Made by a program: the position numbers and the translations under genes | Part shown: piece by piece, positions 1-7,860 of the stretch | Layout: each line of letters begins with the position of its first letter | Position numbering within the stretch: position 1 is the first letter of the stretch | Assembly: GCA_963975575.1 (NCBI GenBank) | Contig: CAXBHL010000003.1 | Span: 124,001 to 188,000, forward strand | Reading direction: 5' to 3' | DNA from: UBA6054 sp963975575 | Lineage (GTDB): Bacteria; Planctomycetota; Phycisphaerae; Phycisphaerales; UBA1924 | DNA length: 64,000 nucleotides | Notes under the pieces: generated by a model | The model's database searches: none | The model's input: only the letters and a program-made list of their open reading frames with translations | What the model was told of the DNA's origin: nothing

Positions 1-77
1 CTGACGTGCCACCCGATGCCACGGTTCTCCGTGTAGCGGAGCTTCGGGATGCGTCGCTTGCGGCTGCTTTCGGACAC
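1..77 (-). CDS. Probable tyrosine-type integrase, N-terminal 25 codons only (runs off left edge)
   Basis: Read on the minus strand from a GTG at 77, the frame stays open to the window edge and gives a basic N-terminus, MSESSRKRRIPKLRY followed by TENRGIGWHV. An in-frame TAG lies just upstream of the GTG with no other start between, which fixes the beginning. The R/K-rich start followed by a 'GIGWHV' strand resembles, from memory, the N-terminal end of planctomycete phage-type integrases; the catalytic R-H-R-Y residues would lie outside the window. The gene points away from a tRNA-Gly half-site 130 bp to the right, the usual place for an integrase next to its attachment site. Only 25 residues are visible, so the family call rests on context as much as on sequence. 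Confidence 0.55.
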   Translation of the reverse strand, partial: MSESSRKRRIPKLRYTENRGIGWHV

Positions 78-209
78 GACGACGAGCCTCTACACTGGCC
101 TCGCGAGGGGCTTCCACGCTGGTCGCCCTCCAGAAATTTGTAGTGCAGTTTCTGCGGCTAGTGTAGTGCAAAAGGCCGCTGGAGGCATCGCCAGTGGCTT
201 TTTAAGGCC

Positions 210-251
210 TTGCCAACGTGAAAGTCGTGAGTTCGAATCTCATCACCCGCT
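210..251 (+). other. tRNA-Gly(GCC) 3' half; putative attachment-site remnant
   Basis: From the anticodon loop onward this is a perfect tRNA 3' half: loop TTGCCAA (anticodon GCC at 212-214), 3' anticodon stem CGTGA, variable AAGTC, T-stem GTGAG / CTCAT around TTCGAAT, acceptor strand CACCCGC and discriminator T. The bases before 210 do not form the 5' anticodon stem (AGGCC cannot pair with CGTGA), and no GCGGGTG acceptor strand or D-arm occurs upstream. It is therefore half a gene, broken exactly in the anticodon loop, where tyrosine integrases commonly cross over. A divergent integrase-like start at 77 supports an attR/attL-type junction. No CCA is encoded. Confidence 0.75.
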
Positions 252-254
252 TTG

Positions 255-284
255 AACGCCCGGTACCGCAAGGTGCCGGGCGTT
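255..284 (+). terminator. Hairpin terminator after the tRNA half
   Basis: AACGCCCGGTACC (255-267) and GGTGCCGGGCGTT (272-284) pair over 13 bp with one G-T pair, closed by a GCAA tetraloop. It follows the tRNA acceptor strand by 3 nt, so it is probably the original terminator of the tRNA-Gly gene. There is no long T-run. Confidence 0.6.
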
Positions 285-498
285 GTCGTTCAGGACTTGG
301 TGCTTCTGTCGGAGCCTTCGGCACAGAGCGTGGCCGCAGCCATGCCGTGGCGAACCCGCTCGTCGGTTGGGATCGCGATCGGTGCCTTTGAGCGCGTCAT
401 CGCAAGGACGAGTGACCCCAGCGCGGGGCGACACCAACCGACGCAACCCGCGGCGGACATTTCCCGTCCCGACGGAAACCACGCGCTGGATTTACTCC
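285..498. other. Non-coding stretch, nothing recognised
   Basis: Between the tRNA-half terminator and the promoter of the first secreted gene I see no start codon with a Shine-Dalgarno sequence, no RNA fold and no repeat. The overlapping open frames here look like GC-rich chance frames. Confidence 0.5.
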
Positions 499-527
499 TT
501 GCGTCCGGGGCGGGCTCAGCCGACAAT
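499..527 (+). promoter_or_regulatory. Candidate promoter for the secreted HEFFH protein gene
   Basis: TTGCGT (499-504) and GACAAT (522-527) are separated by 17 nt. They would start transcription near 534, leaving a short leader with GGAGG at 543-547, six bases before ATG 554. The hexamers match the consensus only partly, so this is a candidate. Confidence 0.35.
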
Positions 528-553
528 GCACCCGGGCAAAGTGGAGGACGCCG

Positions 554-2188
554 ATGTTTCAGATCCCAAGCCTGACAATCGCTCCGAGGCGTATCGCCGT
601 CGCCATTTGTGGGATCGTGCTGGCCGGCGGACCCTGTGCGAACGCCGGTCCTGGAGCCGATTTTCTGGCGCCGTACGGTCTGGAGAACTTTTCGGGCCAC
701 TACATTGAGGCGCTCGACACGCTGCTGCTGGCCAGCGCCCATGCGGACGCCGACGAATGGGCTCAGGCCGACGCGCTGCTGGACGCGTTCTGGGCACGCT
801 ACCCGGTCGGTGACTTCGCGTGGTCCCAGCTTCCCACCCGGCCGTTCGGCATCTTCCTCGGTACGCCTCCCTGCTATTACGCGTTGCGGATGCTGACCGA
901 TCTGACCGACCACCACCTGGCCAACCCGGACAGTCCCGAGCCGCCGCGGACCGCGATGCTGACCGTGGTGGTCGTCGGCCGATCCAGCGGCATCCAGCCC
1001 CGGAACTGGCAGGAGTTGAACGCCGGAACGGGTGTGTTCGTGACCAACGCCGTCGAAACGGAACTCTTCGCGGATGACAACCGCGCCATCGATGAGTCGC
1101 TCGGGCTCTTCGGCGACTACGTCGAGGTGGTGTCCAAGGGCCGGCTCGGTATGGACGTGCGGGTGGTGTCGCTGCCCGATGTCGAACTTCCGGCGCACGC
1201 CTACGCCACGCCGAACCGTTACGCGGGCCTGATCAACCCGAGCGATGTGTTTGCACACATTCCCACGGAGATCGCCGAATCAACGGACTGGTGGTGGCTG
1301 CTCTACCCCTCGCACGTCCCCGAGCAGTACCCCGACTTTATCAATACCGAGTTCATCACCGGGGGTATGGGGCAGGCCCCGAATGGCGGCCCGTTCTTCA
1401 TCATCGACGACCGTTGGCTGACCCGCAAGCCGCCCCATCTCGGCAGCGGCGATTACACCCCGATCGAGCGCTCGGTGTATCTCCCGCAGTGGCTCCAGCA
1501 CGAGTTCTTCCACCACCTCTATCAGCGGTGGCCCGAGTTCGGCCTGGAGAACCAGCCGCACCAGTGGTTCGACCGGAGCACCTGGCCGGGGGATTTTGTG
1601 GGTCTGTACGAGCCCGACTACTACCACGAATCCCTTTTCAAGCGGGTCCACGGCGCCCGCCTGCAGCCCCATGTCGGGCTTCGGTACGCGACCGCCGACG
1701 CCCCCTTCGACCAACTGACGCCCGCGGACGTGCTCGGCACCCATTACCGCGTGCCGAGCACGAATGGCTGGCATGTCGGCGACATCGTGGAGGCCGGGCA
1801 TAACTTCCGCTGGCGCAACAGCGCGGGCGTTTCATGGACCCTGGCCGATGATCTCGCGAACGGGCGTCTGCTGACCGGGCCGGATAATCCCTACGCGGGC
1901 AACCCGGGTGCGGCATCGTTCCAGATCGTGCTCGAACGGGATCCGGAGTTCGGCGACCTGACCACCGACGTGCGAGGGTTCCGCTTCCTGGGCGAGCTCT
2001 ACCAATGCCAGTGCACCCGGACCGATTTCGCGCCCCCGAACCGGACGCTCAACTTCTTCGACGTCGCGGCCTTCATCGCAGCGGTCAACAACGAAGACCC
2101 GGCCGCCGATTTCGTCGCGCCGTTTGGCGCAATCGACTTCTTCGATGTCGCCGCCTTCCTGCAGGCGTTCAACGCGGGCTGCTCTTGA
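554..2188 (+). CDS. Secreted HExxH protein with C-terminal GC-type dockerin
   Basis: The 544-residue product starts at an ATG with GGAGG six bases upstream and has a signal peptide (about residues 1-32, basic start, hydrophobic stretch, ANAG). The middle carries HEFFH at about 316-320, followed by an acidic, Trp-rich stretch. HExxH is the zinc-binding core of gluzincin and metzincin peptidases, but I do not recognise the surrounding family and the third ligand is uncertain. The last 50 residues are two copies of an NFFDVAAF-like motif ending AFNAGCS, the GC-type dockerin seen in secreted Phycisphaerales proteins, probably an anchoring or assembly signal outside the cell. It stands alone: a terminator follows and the next gene is convergent. 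Secretion and dockerin are solid; peptidase activity is inference. Confidence 0.8.
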   Translation: MFQIPSLTIAPRRIAVAICGIVLAGGPCANAGPGADFLAPYGLENFSGHYIEALDTLLLASAHADADEWAQADALLDAFWARYPVGDFAWSQLPTRPFGIFLGTPPCYYALRMLTDLTDHHLANPDSPEPPRTAMLTVVVVGRSSGIQPRNWQELNAGTGVFVTNAVETELFADDNRAIDESLGLFGDYVEVVSKGRLGMDVRVVSLPDVELPAHAYATPNRYAGLINPSDVFAHIPTEIAESTDWWWLLYPSHVPEQYPDFINTEFITGGMGQAPNGGPFFIIDDRWLTRKPPHLGSGDYTPIERSVYLPQWLQHEFFHHLYQRWPEFGLENQPHQWFDRSTWPGDFVGLYEPDYYHESLFKRVHGARLQPHVGLRYATADAPFDQLTPADVLGTHYRVPSTNGWHVGDIVEAGHNFRWRNSAGVSWTLADDLANGRLLTGPDNPYAGNPGAASFQIVLERDPEFGDLTTDVRGFRFLGELYQCQCTRTDFAPPNRTLNFFDVAAFIAAVNNEDPAADFVAPFGAIDFFDVAAFLQAFNAGCS

Positions 2189-2247
2189 ATGAGCCGTCGT
2201 GCGTTCGCCGGGTTTTTCCTGAACTGTCCGCTGTAACGCAGCTCACC

Positions 2248-2270
2248 ACGCCCCGGTGAGAGCGGGGCGT
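2248..2270. terminator. Bidirectional hairpin between convergent genes
   Basis: ACGCCCCG (2248-2255) pairs perfectly with CGGGGCGT (2263-2270) around a 7-nt loop. It lies between the stop of the secreted HEFFH gene and the stop of cysN on the other strand, so it could serve both. No T-run is present. Confidence 0.5.
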
Positions 2271-2295
2271 CTGATCGAGTGCTCCAAGGAGTCGA

Positions 2296-3639
2296 TCAGG
2301 TCGTCGGGCCGATGATCATCGCCGCGCCGACGGTGTTGTTGGTCGCCTCGTCCACGATGATGAAGGCGCCCGTGGCCCGGCACTGGCGGTAGGGGTCGTA
2401 GAAGAGCGGCTTGGTCGTGCGGATGGAGATGCGCCCGATCTCGTTGAGGCGCAGGTTCTCTGCCGTCTCGTCGCGGTGCAGCGTCTGGATGTCCATGCGG
2501 TAATGCAGGGTCTTGATGATGCAGCGGGCGTCGTTGGAGGTGTGGCGGATCTGGTACTTCTTGCCGACCACCATGGGCTGGTCGGTCATCCAGACGACCA
2601 TCGCGTCGATGTCCTGGCCGCTCTTGGGCTGGTTGTTCGGGCGGCAGATCATGTCGCCGCGGGAGATGTCGATGTCGTCCTCGAGCTGGATCGACACGGA
2701 CTGGGGCGGGAAGGCCGCCGGCTGGCCGACGCCGCCGATGTCGATCGAGCGGATCCTGCTGGTCATGCCGCTGGGCAGGGACATGACCTCGTCGCCGACC
2801 TGGAACACCCCCGAGGCCACCTGTCCGCCGTAGCCGCGGTAGTCGTGGTGCTCATCGCTCTGCGGGCGGACGACCCACTGCACGGGGAAGCGCGGGTCGA
2901 TCATGTCCCGGTCGCCGGCGATGTGGACGTTCTCGATGTGGTGCAACAGGCTCGAGCCGTTGTACCAGGGCATGTTCTCCGAGCGGTTGACGACGTTGTC
3001 CCCCGACAGGGCCGACATGGGGATGAAGGTGATGTCGGTGATCTCGAAGCGGCTGGCGAAGGACTCGAAGTCGCTGCGGATTCTGTCGTAGGTCTCCTTC
3101 GACCATCCGACCAGGTCCATCTTGTTCACGCAAACCACGAGGTGGGGGATGCGCAGCAGCGAGCAGATGAAGGCGTGGCGTCGCGTCTGCTCGATCACGC
3201 CGTGGCGGGCGTCGATCAGAATCAAGGCGAGGTTGGCCGTCGAGGCGCCGGTCACCATGTTGCGTGTGTACTGCACGTGTCCGGGGCAGTCGGCGATGAT
3301 GAACTTACGCTTGGGCGTGGCGAAGTAGCGGTAGGCCACGTCGATGGTGATGCCCTGCTCGCGCTCAGCGCGGAGGCCGTCGGTCAGCAGGGCCAGGTTC
3401 ATCCGCTCGTCGCCGCGGGAAAGGCTGGCCTGGGTCGCGGCCTCGAGCTGGTCCTCGAAGATCGACTTGGAGTCGTAGAGCAGGCGTCCGATGAGGGTGG
3501 ACTTGCCGTCGTCCACCGAGCCGCAGGTCAGGAACCGGAGCAGGTCCATGTCCAGGTAGGACTCGCTGGAGAACTCCATGCCCATGTTGGCGTTGGGGTC
3601 GGGCTGCTTGCTGGGCTGCTGGGCCGTGTCGGTGGACAT
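2296..3639 (-). CDS. cysN: Sulfate adenylyltransferase large subunit (GTPase)
   Basis: CysN is the GTPase subunit of ATP sulfurylase, which makes adenosine 5'-phosphosulfate (APS) from sulfate and ATP together with CysD. The 447-residue product has the full translation-factor GTPase set: GSVDDGKST (40-48), EREQGITID switch (92-100), DCPGH (117-121) and NKMD (172-175), followed by the EF-Tu-like beta-barrel domains. The length fits a free CysN; it is not fused to the APS kinase, which is encoded separately as cysC. The ATG abuts the TAA of cysD (TAAATG), so the two are translationally coupled in a cysDN operon. Confidence 0.96.
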   Translation of the reverse strand: MSTDTAQQPSKQPDPNANMGMEFSSESYLDMDLLRFLTCGSVDDGKSTLIGRLLYDSKSIFEDQLEAATQASLSRGDERMNLALLTDGLRAEREQGITIDVAYRYFATPKRKFIIADCPGHVQYTRNMVTGASTANLALILIDARHGVIEQTRRHAFICSLLRIPHLVVCVNKMDLVGWSKETYDRIRSDFESFASRFEITDITFIPMSALSGDNVVNRSENMPWYNGSSLLHHIENVHIAGDRDMIDPRFPVQWVVRPQSDEHHDYRGYGGQVASGVFQVGDEVMSLPSGMTSRIRSIDIGGVGQPAAFPPQSVSIQLEDDIDISRGDMICRPNNQPKSGQDIDAMVVWMTDQPMVVGKKYQIRHTSNDARCIIKTLHYRMDIQTLHRDETAENLRLNEIGRISIRTTKPLFYDPYRQCRATGAFIIVDEATNNTVGAAMIIGPTT

Positions 3640-4572
3640 TTAGAAGTACCCTTCCTTCTTGCGGTCTTCCATCGCGGCTTCGTTGGTCTTGTCGTCCATG
3701 CGGGCGCCGCGCTCGGAGGCGCGGGCCGCGGCGACCTCGGCGACGATGTCGGCCAGCGTGGCCGCGGGGCTGTCCGTGGCGGCGGTGCAGCTCATGTCGC
3801 CCACCGTGCGGAAGCGGACGGTACGGTGCTCGACCTTCTCGCCGTCCCGGGGCCCGAAGGGCGCGTCCCCGACGGGGACGAGCTGGCCCATCCGGCGTAC
3901 CACGTCCCGTTTGTGCGAGAAGTACAGCGACGGGATGTCGATGTTCTCGGTCATGATGTACTGCCAGACGTCCATCTCCGTCCAGTTGGAGATGGGGAAC
4001 ACCCGGATGTTCTCGCCCATGCGGTGGCGCCCGTTGTACAGGCTCCACAGCTCGGGCCGCTGATTCTTGGGATCCCACTGGCCGAACTCGTCTCGGAACG
4101 AGAAGATGCGCTCCTTGGCGCGTGCCTTCTCCTCGTCGCGCCGGGCGCCGCCAAAGAGGGCGTCGAACCGGTACGTCTCGATCGCGTTGAGCAGGGTCGG
4201 GATCTGGGCCCGGTTGCGGCTGGGGAACGGGCCCGGGTCCTCGACCGCCAAGCCCTTGTCGATCAGGTCCTGCACCTTGTGGACGATCAGTCGCTCGCCG
4301 AGCCGCTCGACCATGGCGTCGCGGAACTCGAGCGCCTCGGGGAAGTTGTGCCCGGTGTCCACGTGCAGCAGCGGGAAGGGGAACTTCGCCGGGCGGAAGG
4401 CCTTTTCGGCCAGTCGCACCATGACGATCGAGTCCTTGCCGCCCGAGAACATCAGGGCGGGCCGCTCGAACTGGGCGGCCACCTCCCGCATGATGTGGAT
4501 CGCCTCGGCCTCGAGGGCCTTGAGGTGGGTCAGGCGGTAGGGGCGGGCGTTGGGGTCTGCGGTCGTGGTCAT
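3640..4572 (-). CDS. cysD: Sulfate adenylyltransferase small subunit
   Basis: CysD is the catalytic ATP-pyrophosphatase-fold subunit that adenylylates sulfate. The PP-loop SGGKDS is at residues 43-48, and the conserved segments HVDTGHNFPE, FRDEFGQWDPK and the C-terminal VRFRTVGDMSCT are all present. I place the start at ATG 4572 (MTTTADPNAR, 310 aa), which matches the family's usual beginning; an upstream frame extension to 4638 adds a Pro/Arg-rich tail without family resemblance. It is first in the cysDN operon, and about 280 bp of non-coding DNA separate it from the divergent cysC, so both promoters must lie there. Confidence 0.95.
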   Translation of the reverse strand: MTTTADPNARPYRLTHLKALEAEAIHIMREVAAQFERPALMFSGGKDSIVMVRLAEKAFRPAKFPFPLLHVDTGHNFPEALEFRDAMVERLGERLIVHKVQDLIDKGLAVEDPGPFPSRNRAQIPTLLNAIETYRFDALFGGARRDEEKARAKERIFSFRDEFGQWDPKNQRPELWSLYNGRHRMGENIRVFPISNWTEMDVWQYIMTENIDIPSLYFSHKRDVVRRMGQLVPVGDAPFGPRDGEKVEHRTVRFRTVGDMSCTAATDSPAATLADIVAEVAAARASERGARMDDKTNEAAMEDRKKEGYF

Positions 4573-4851
4573 TCCGGGCTTGCTCCGCTCCGGGTTGGGT
4601 CGAAAAGCAGGAGGGACGGGCGAGGGCGAACGCCGCATGAACAGGTCCGCCGATCCTCATCGGCCTTTGGTCGGGGCCACCCAAGGATCAGGGCGGGATT
4701 CGCGCACGCGACGAGCCGAAGGATAGGCCGCCGGCGGGGAAACCCGGGGCATTCTGCCGGTCCCGACCCGCGCCGTGCCGCCGCAGGCCCGATATCGTGC
4801 GTGTCGATCCCCACACCGGCCGACCACCCGGAATCCCGCGAGGACCAAACC

Positions 4852-5472
4852 GTGTCCGAACCGAAGGCAGAGAACATCGTCTGGCATCACGGCCAGCTGA
4901 CCCACGCCGAGCGGTGCCGCGCGCTCGGTGCCCGCGGCTGCACGCTGTGGTTCACCGGGTTGTCAGGATCCGGCAAAAGCACCATCGCCAGCGCACTGGA
5001 GGCGGCGCTGATCGGGCGGGGCGTGTTTTCCTACCGGCTGGACGGCGACAATGTCCGTCACGGGTTGAACGCGAACCTGGGTTTTTCGGCGTCCGACCGC
5101 GAGGAGAACATCCGGCGCATCGGAGAGGTGTCCAAGTTGTTCGCCGATGCGGGCGTGATCGCGATCACCAGCTTCATCAGCCCCTACCGGGCGGACCGGG
5201 CCCAGGTCCGGGCCCTGCACGCCGACGCGGGCCTGCCGTTCTTCGAGGTCTTCGTGAATACGCCAATCGAGGTGTGCGAATCCCGCGACCCCAAGGGTCT
5301 CTACAAGAAGGCCCGGGCGGGCGAAATCAAGGGGTTCACCGGGATCGACGACCCCTACGAGGCCCCCGAGTCGCCCGAGATCGAACTGAAGACGGCCGAA
5401 CGCTCCATCCAAGAATCGGTGGTTGAACTGACCACCGCCCTCGAGCGCGGCGGCTACCTCCCGCGCGACTGA
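4852..5472 (+). CDS. cysC: Adenylylsulfate kinase (APS kinase)
   Basis: CysC phosphorylates APS to PAPS, using the product of CysDN. The 206-residue protein has the P-loop GLSGSGKST (36-44), the DGDNVRHGLN substrate motif (64-73), the SFISPYRADR segment, and the CESRDPKGLYKKARAG lid region ending in the GFTGIDDPYE signature. The start is GTG 4852 with AGGA about eight bases upstream. It is divergent from cysDN and followed after 44 bp by cysQ, so the locus supplies PAPS and removes its by-product. No PAPS reductase or sulfotransferase is visible here, so whether PAPS serves cysteine synthesis or sulfation cannot be told. Confidence 0.95.
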   Translation: MSEPKAENIVWHHGQLTHAERCRALGARGCTLWFTGLSGSGKSTIASALEAALIGRGVFSYRLDGDNVRHGLNANLGFSASDREENIRRIGEVSKLFADAGVIAITSFISPYRADRAQVRALHADAGLPFFEVFVNTPIEVCESRDPKGLYKKARAGEIKGFTGIDDPYEAPESPEIELKTAERSIQESVVELTTALERGGYLPRD

Positions 5473-5516
5473 ACCCAAACGCCTCCGGCCGCCCTAGGGC
5501 GTCCGTGGAGATCACG

Positions 5517-6545
5517 ATGACCGACCACGCCAAGTATGCCGAAGCCGCTCGCCACGCCGTTGTGGCGGCCTCCATCGTCTGCCGGTCTGTGCAGGACGCC
5601 CTCGACGGGGTTCGCGCGGTCACCAAAGACGATAAGTCGCCCGTGACGGTGGCCGATTACGCCAGCCAGGCGGTGGTGGGATACGCGCTGCGGGAGCGCC
5701 TCGGCGATGTGGTGCTCGTGGCCGAGGAGGCGTCAAACTTCCTCCGCGACGAGGACAACGGCGTCTTCCTGGACGCGGTGCTGGCGGCGGTCCGGGAGGT
5801 CTGGGACGACGCGACGCCCGAGGCGGTGCTCGAGGCGATCGACATCGGGGCCGGTGACACGAAGCACCGCCGGTTCTGGACGCTGGACCCCATCGACGGC
5901 ACGAAAGGTTTCCTGAGGAACCAGCAGTACGCCATCGCCCTGGGCTACGTCGAGGAGGGAGTCCCGACGATTGGGGTGATGGGATGTCCCAATCTGCCGG
6001 TGGACATGTCCGAGCCGCTCGACGAGCGGGACGCCCACGGGTGCCTGTACATGGCCGTCCACGGCGAAGGGATTTACGAGACCCGCTGCGACACCGAACA
6101 GGCCGAGTTGATCCGGCTCACCCGGCTGGATCACGACCCCTCGGACGAGATCGTGGTCTGCGGCTCGGTCGAGGCCGCCCACTCCAACGCGTCGGACACC
6201 GACCGGATCCTGGCATGGATCGTCGAGCAGGGCCTCGGGACGGTCGGTGAGCCGGCCCGGCTGGACAGCCAATGCAAGTACGCGGTGGTCGCCCGGGGAC
6301 AGGCGGACGCCTACCTGCGTCTGCCGACGAAGAAGGGCTACGTCGAGCGGATCTGGGACCACGCGGCGGGCGCCTGCATCGCCGGCGAGTCCGGGGCGTT
6401 CGTGACCGACATCCGCGGCAATGCCCTGGAGTTCGACCACGGGCGGGGGCTCGAGGCGAACCGGGGCATCGTGTGCGCCCCGCCCCGGATCCACGGTCTC
6501 ATGATCCGCGCAATCGAGGCCCTGGGCATCGGCACGGGCGGCTGA
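5517..6545 (+). CDS. cysQ: 3'(2'),5'-bisphosphate nucleotidase, HAL2/CysQ family
   Basis: The enzyme removes the 3'-phosphate of PAP, the by-product of PAPS use, to regenerate AMP. The inositol-monophosphatase-fold metal motifs are visible: VAEEAS (about 68-73), the hallmark WTLDPIDGTKGF (121-132) and IWDHAAG near the C-terminus. At 342 residues it is closer in length to the eukaryotic HAL2/SAL1 type than to short E. coli CysQ (about 246). I choose ATG 5517 because GGAG sits six bases before it; the in-frame GTG at 5505 overlaps that Shine-Dalgarno. Cotranscription with cysC fits a PAPS-turnover role. Confidence 0.9.
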   Translation: MTDHAKYAEAARHAVVAASIVCRSVQDALDGVRAVTKDDKSPVTVADYASQAVVGYALRERLGDVVLVAEEASNFLRDEDNGVFLDAVLAAVREVWDDATPEAVLEAIDIGAGDTKHRRFWTLDPIDGTKGFLRNQQYAIALGYVEEGVPTIGVMGCPNLPVDMSEPLDERDAHGCLYMAVHGEGIYETRCDTEQAELIRLTRLDHDPSDEIVVCGSVEAAHSNASDTDRILAWIVEQGLGTVGEPARLDSQCKYAVVARGQADAYLRLPTKKGYVERIWDHAAGACIAGESGAFVTDIRGNALEFDHGRGLEANRGIVCAPPRIHGLMIRAIEALGIGTGG

Positions 6546-6813
6546 ACACCGCCTTGGCGGGCCGCGGACGCTGCTCTGCGGCGTGATCTGCGTGATGCTG
6601 GCCCCGCTGGTGTTCGGCGGGTTTGGTGGGTTCGGCCAATAATGCCCAAGGGACGATTCCGTCCGGCCGATGGAGTGCCGGAGGGCCGCACGGGCGAACC
6701 GCGTGGAGTCGGGTTCGTACTCGGACCGGGCAACCGCCCCGTTCGGGGCGTGCCCGAAAGGTGCCCCGGGCTTGGTGCGGCGATCCGGTGATCCGGTCGC
6801 GGAGGGACGACGG

Positions 6814-7854
6814 TTGAAGATTCTGATCACGGGTGGATCCGGCTTCATCGGCTCCTACTTCCATCGCGACCTGAGGGCTCTCGGTCAGACCGACCTGGCC
6901 ACGCTGGACCTTGTCGAGCCCGAGGGGGTGGCCGCCGAGGCGACCTACTTCAAGGGCGATATCCGCGATCCGAAGGCGTTGGACCGGGCGATGCAGGGCG
7001 TCGACTTGGTGATCAATCTCGCGGCGGCGCACCACGACTTCGGCATCGCACACGACACCTACTACTCGGTCAACGAGCACGGCTCGCAGTGCGTCTGCGA
7101 CGCGATGGACCGGGCGGGGATCACGCAGGTGGTGTTTTACTCGACCGTGGCGACCTACGGCTCCGCGCCGACGCCGCACCACGAGGACGCCCCGACCGAG
7201 CCCGAGAGTCCCTACGGCGGATCCAAGCTCAAGGGCGAGGCCGTGTTCCGACGCTGGACGGAAAAGGGTGACGGCAGAAGGGCGTTGGTGATCCGCCCGA
7301 CCGTGACGTTCGGGCCGGAGAACTTCGCGAACATGTACTCACTGATCCGCCAGATCGATTCGGGCAAGTACCTGCGATTCGGCGCGGGCACGAACATCAA
7401 AAGCCTCAGCTACGTCGAGAACATCGTCGACGCCACGCTGTTCCTGCTGGGTCTCAAGGACGACAAGCCCACCCGCGCCATCGCGGAGTTCGAGATCTTC
7501 AACTTCATTGATAAGCCGGACATGACCAGCACGCAGATCTCCGACACGGTCAGCGGGTGCCTTGGCAAGAAGCCGGCGCCGTGCGTGCCGTACGGGCTGG
7601 GCATGCTGCTCGGCCTGCCGTTCGACGTGGTGATCAAGCTGACCGGCAAGAATCTTCCGATCTCGAGCGCCCGCATCAGGAAGCTCTACCGCACCGAGAC
7701 CAAGTTCGAGGCGGACAAGATCCTGTCCACCGGCTACCGCCCGAGCGTGCCGCTGGCCGAGGGCATCGACCGCATGGTCAAGTGGTACCAGGCCGAGGGC
7801 AAGCACAAGGACGCCACCTGGCACATCCCGCCGGCCGAGCCGGTGATGTCGTGA
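6814..7854 (+). CDS. NAD-dependent epimerase/dehydratase (extended SDR)
   Basis: An extended short-chain dehydrogenase of 346 residues. It starts with the Rossmann fingerprint GGSGFIG (7-13) and has an NLAAAHHDFG segment, catalytic Ser/Thr near 110 and Tyr134-x3-Lys138 (YGGSK). The protein begins at TTG 6814, preceded by GGAGGG at a seven-base distance; an ATG at 6670 would add 48 residues before the Rossmann strand and is unlikely. Such enzymes act on nucleotide sugars or on sterol-like substrates; the substrate cannot be read from the sequence. The gene stands between cysQ (about 270 bp upstream) and the convergent pilT, so the neighbours do not help. Confidence 0.85.
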   Translation: MKILITGGSGFIGSYFHRDLRALGQTDLATLDLVEPEGVAAEATYFKGDIRDPKALDRAMQGVDLVINLAAAHHDFGIAHDTYYSVNEHGSQCVCDAMDRAGITQVVFYSTVATYGSAPTPHHEDAPTEPESPYGGSKLKGEAVFRRWTEKGDGRRALVIRPTVTFGPENFANMYSLIRQIDSGKYLRFGAGTNIKSLSYVENIVDATLFLLGLKDDKPTRAIAEFEIFNFIDKPDMTSTQISDTVSGCLGKKPAPCVPYGLGMLLGLPFDVVIKLTGKNLPISSARIRKLYRTETKFEADKILSTGYRPSVPLAEGIDRMVKWYQAEGKHKDATWHIPPAEPVMS

Positions 7855-7860
7855 TCCGCA

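Noticed and set aside
160..251. tmRNA or complete tRNA at the left edge
   Set aside because: Only the 3' half from the anticodon loop onward folds; no acceptor partner, D-arm or tag sequence exists upstream.
6670..6813. N-terminal extension of the epimerase to ATG 6670
   Set aside because: The added residues show no fold and would precede the Rossmann strand; TTG 6814 has a strong GGAGGG site.
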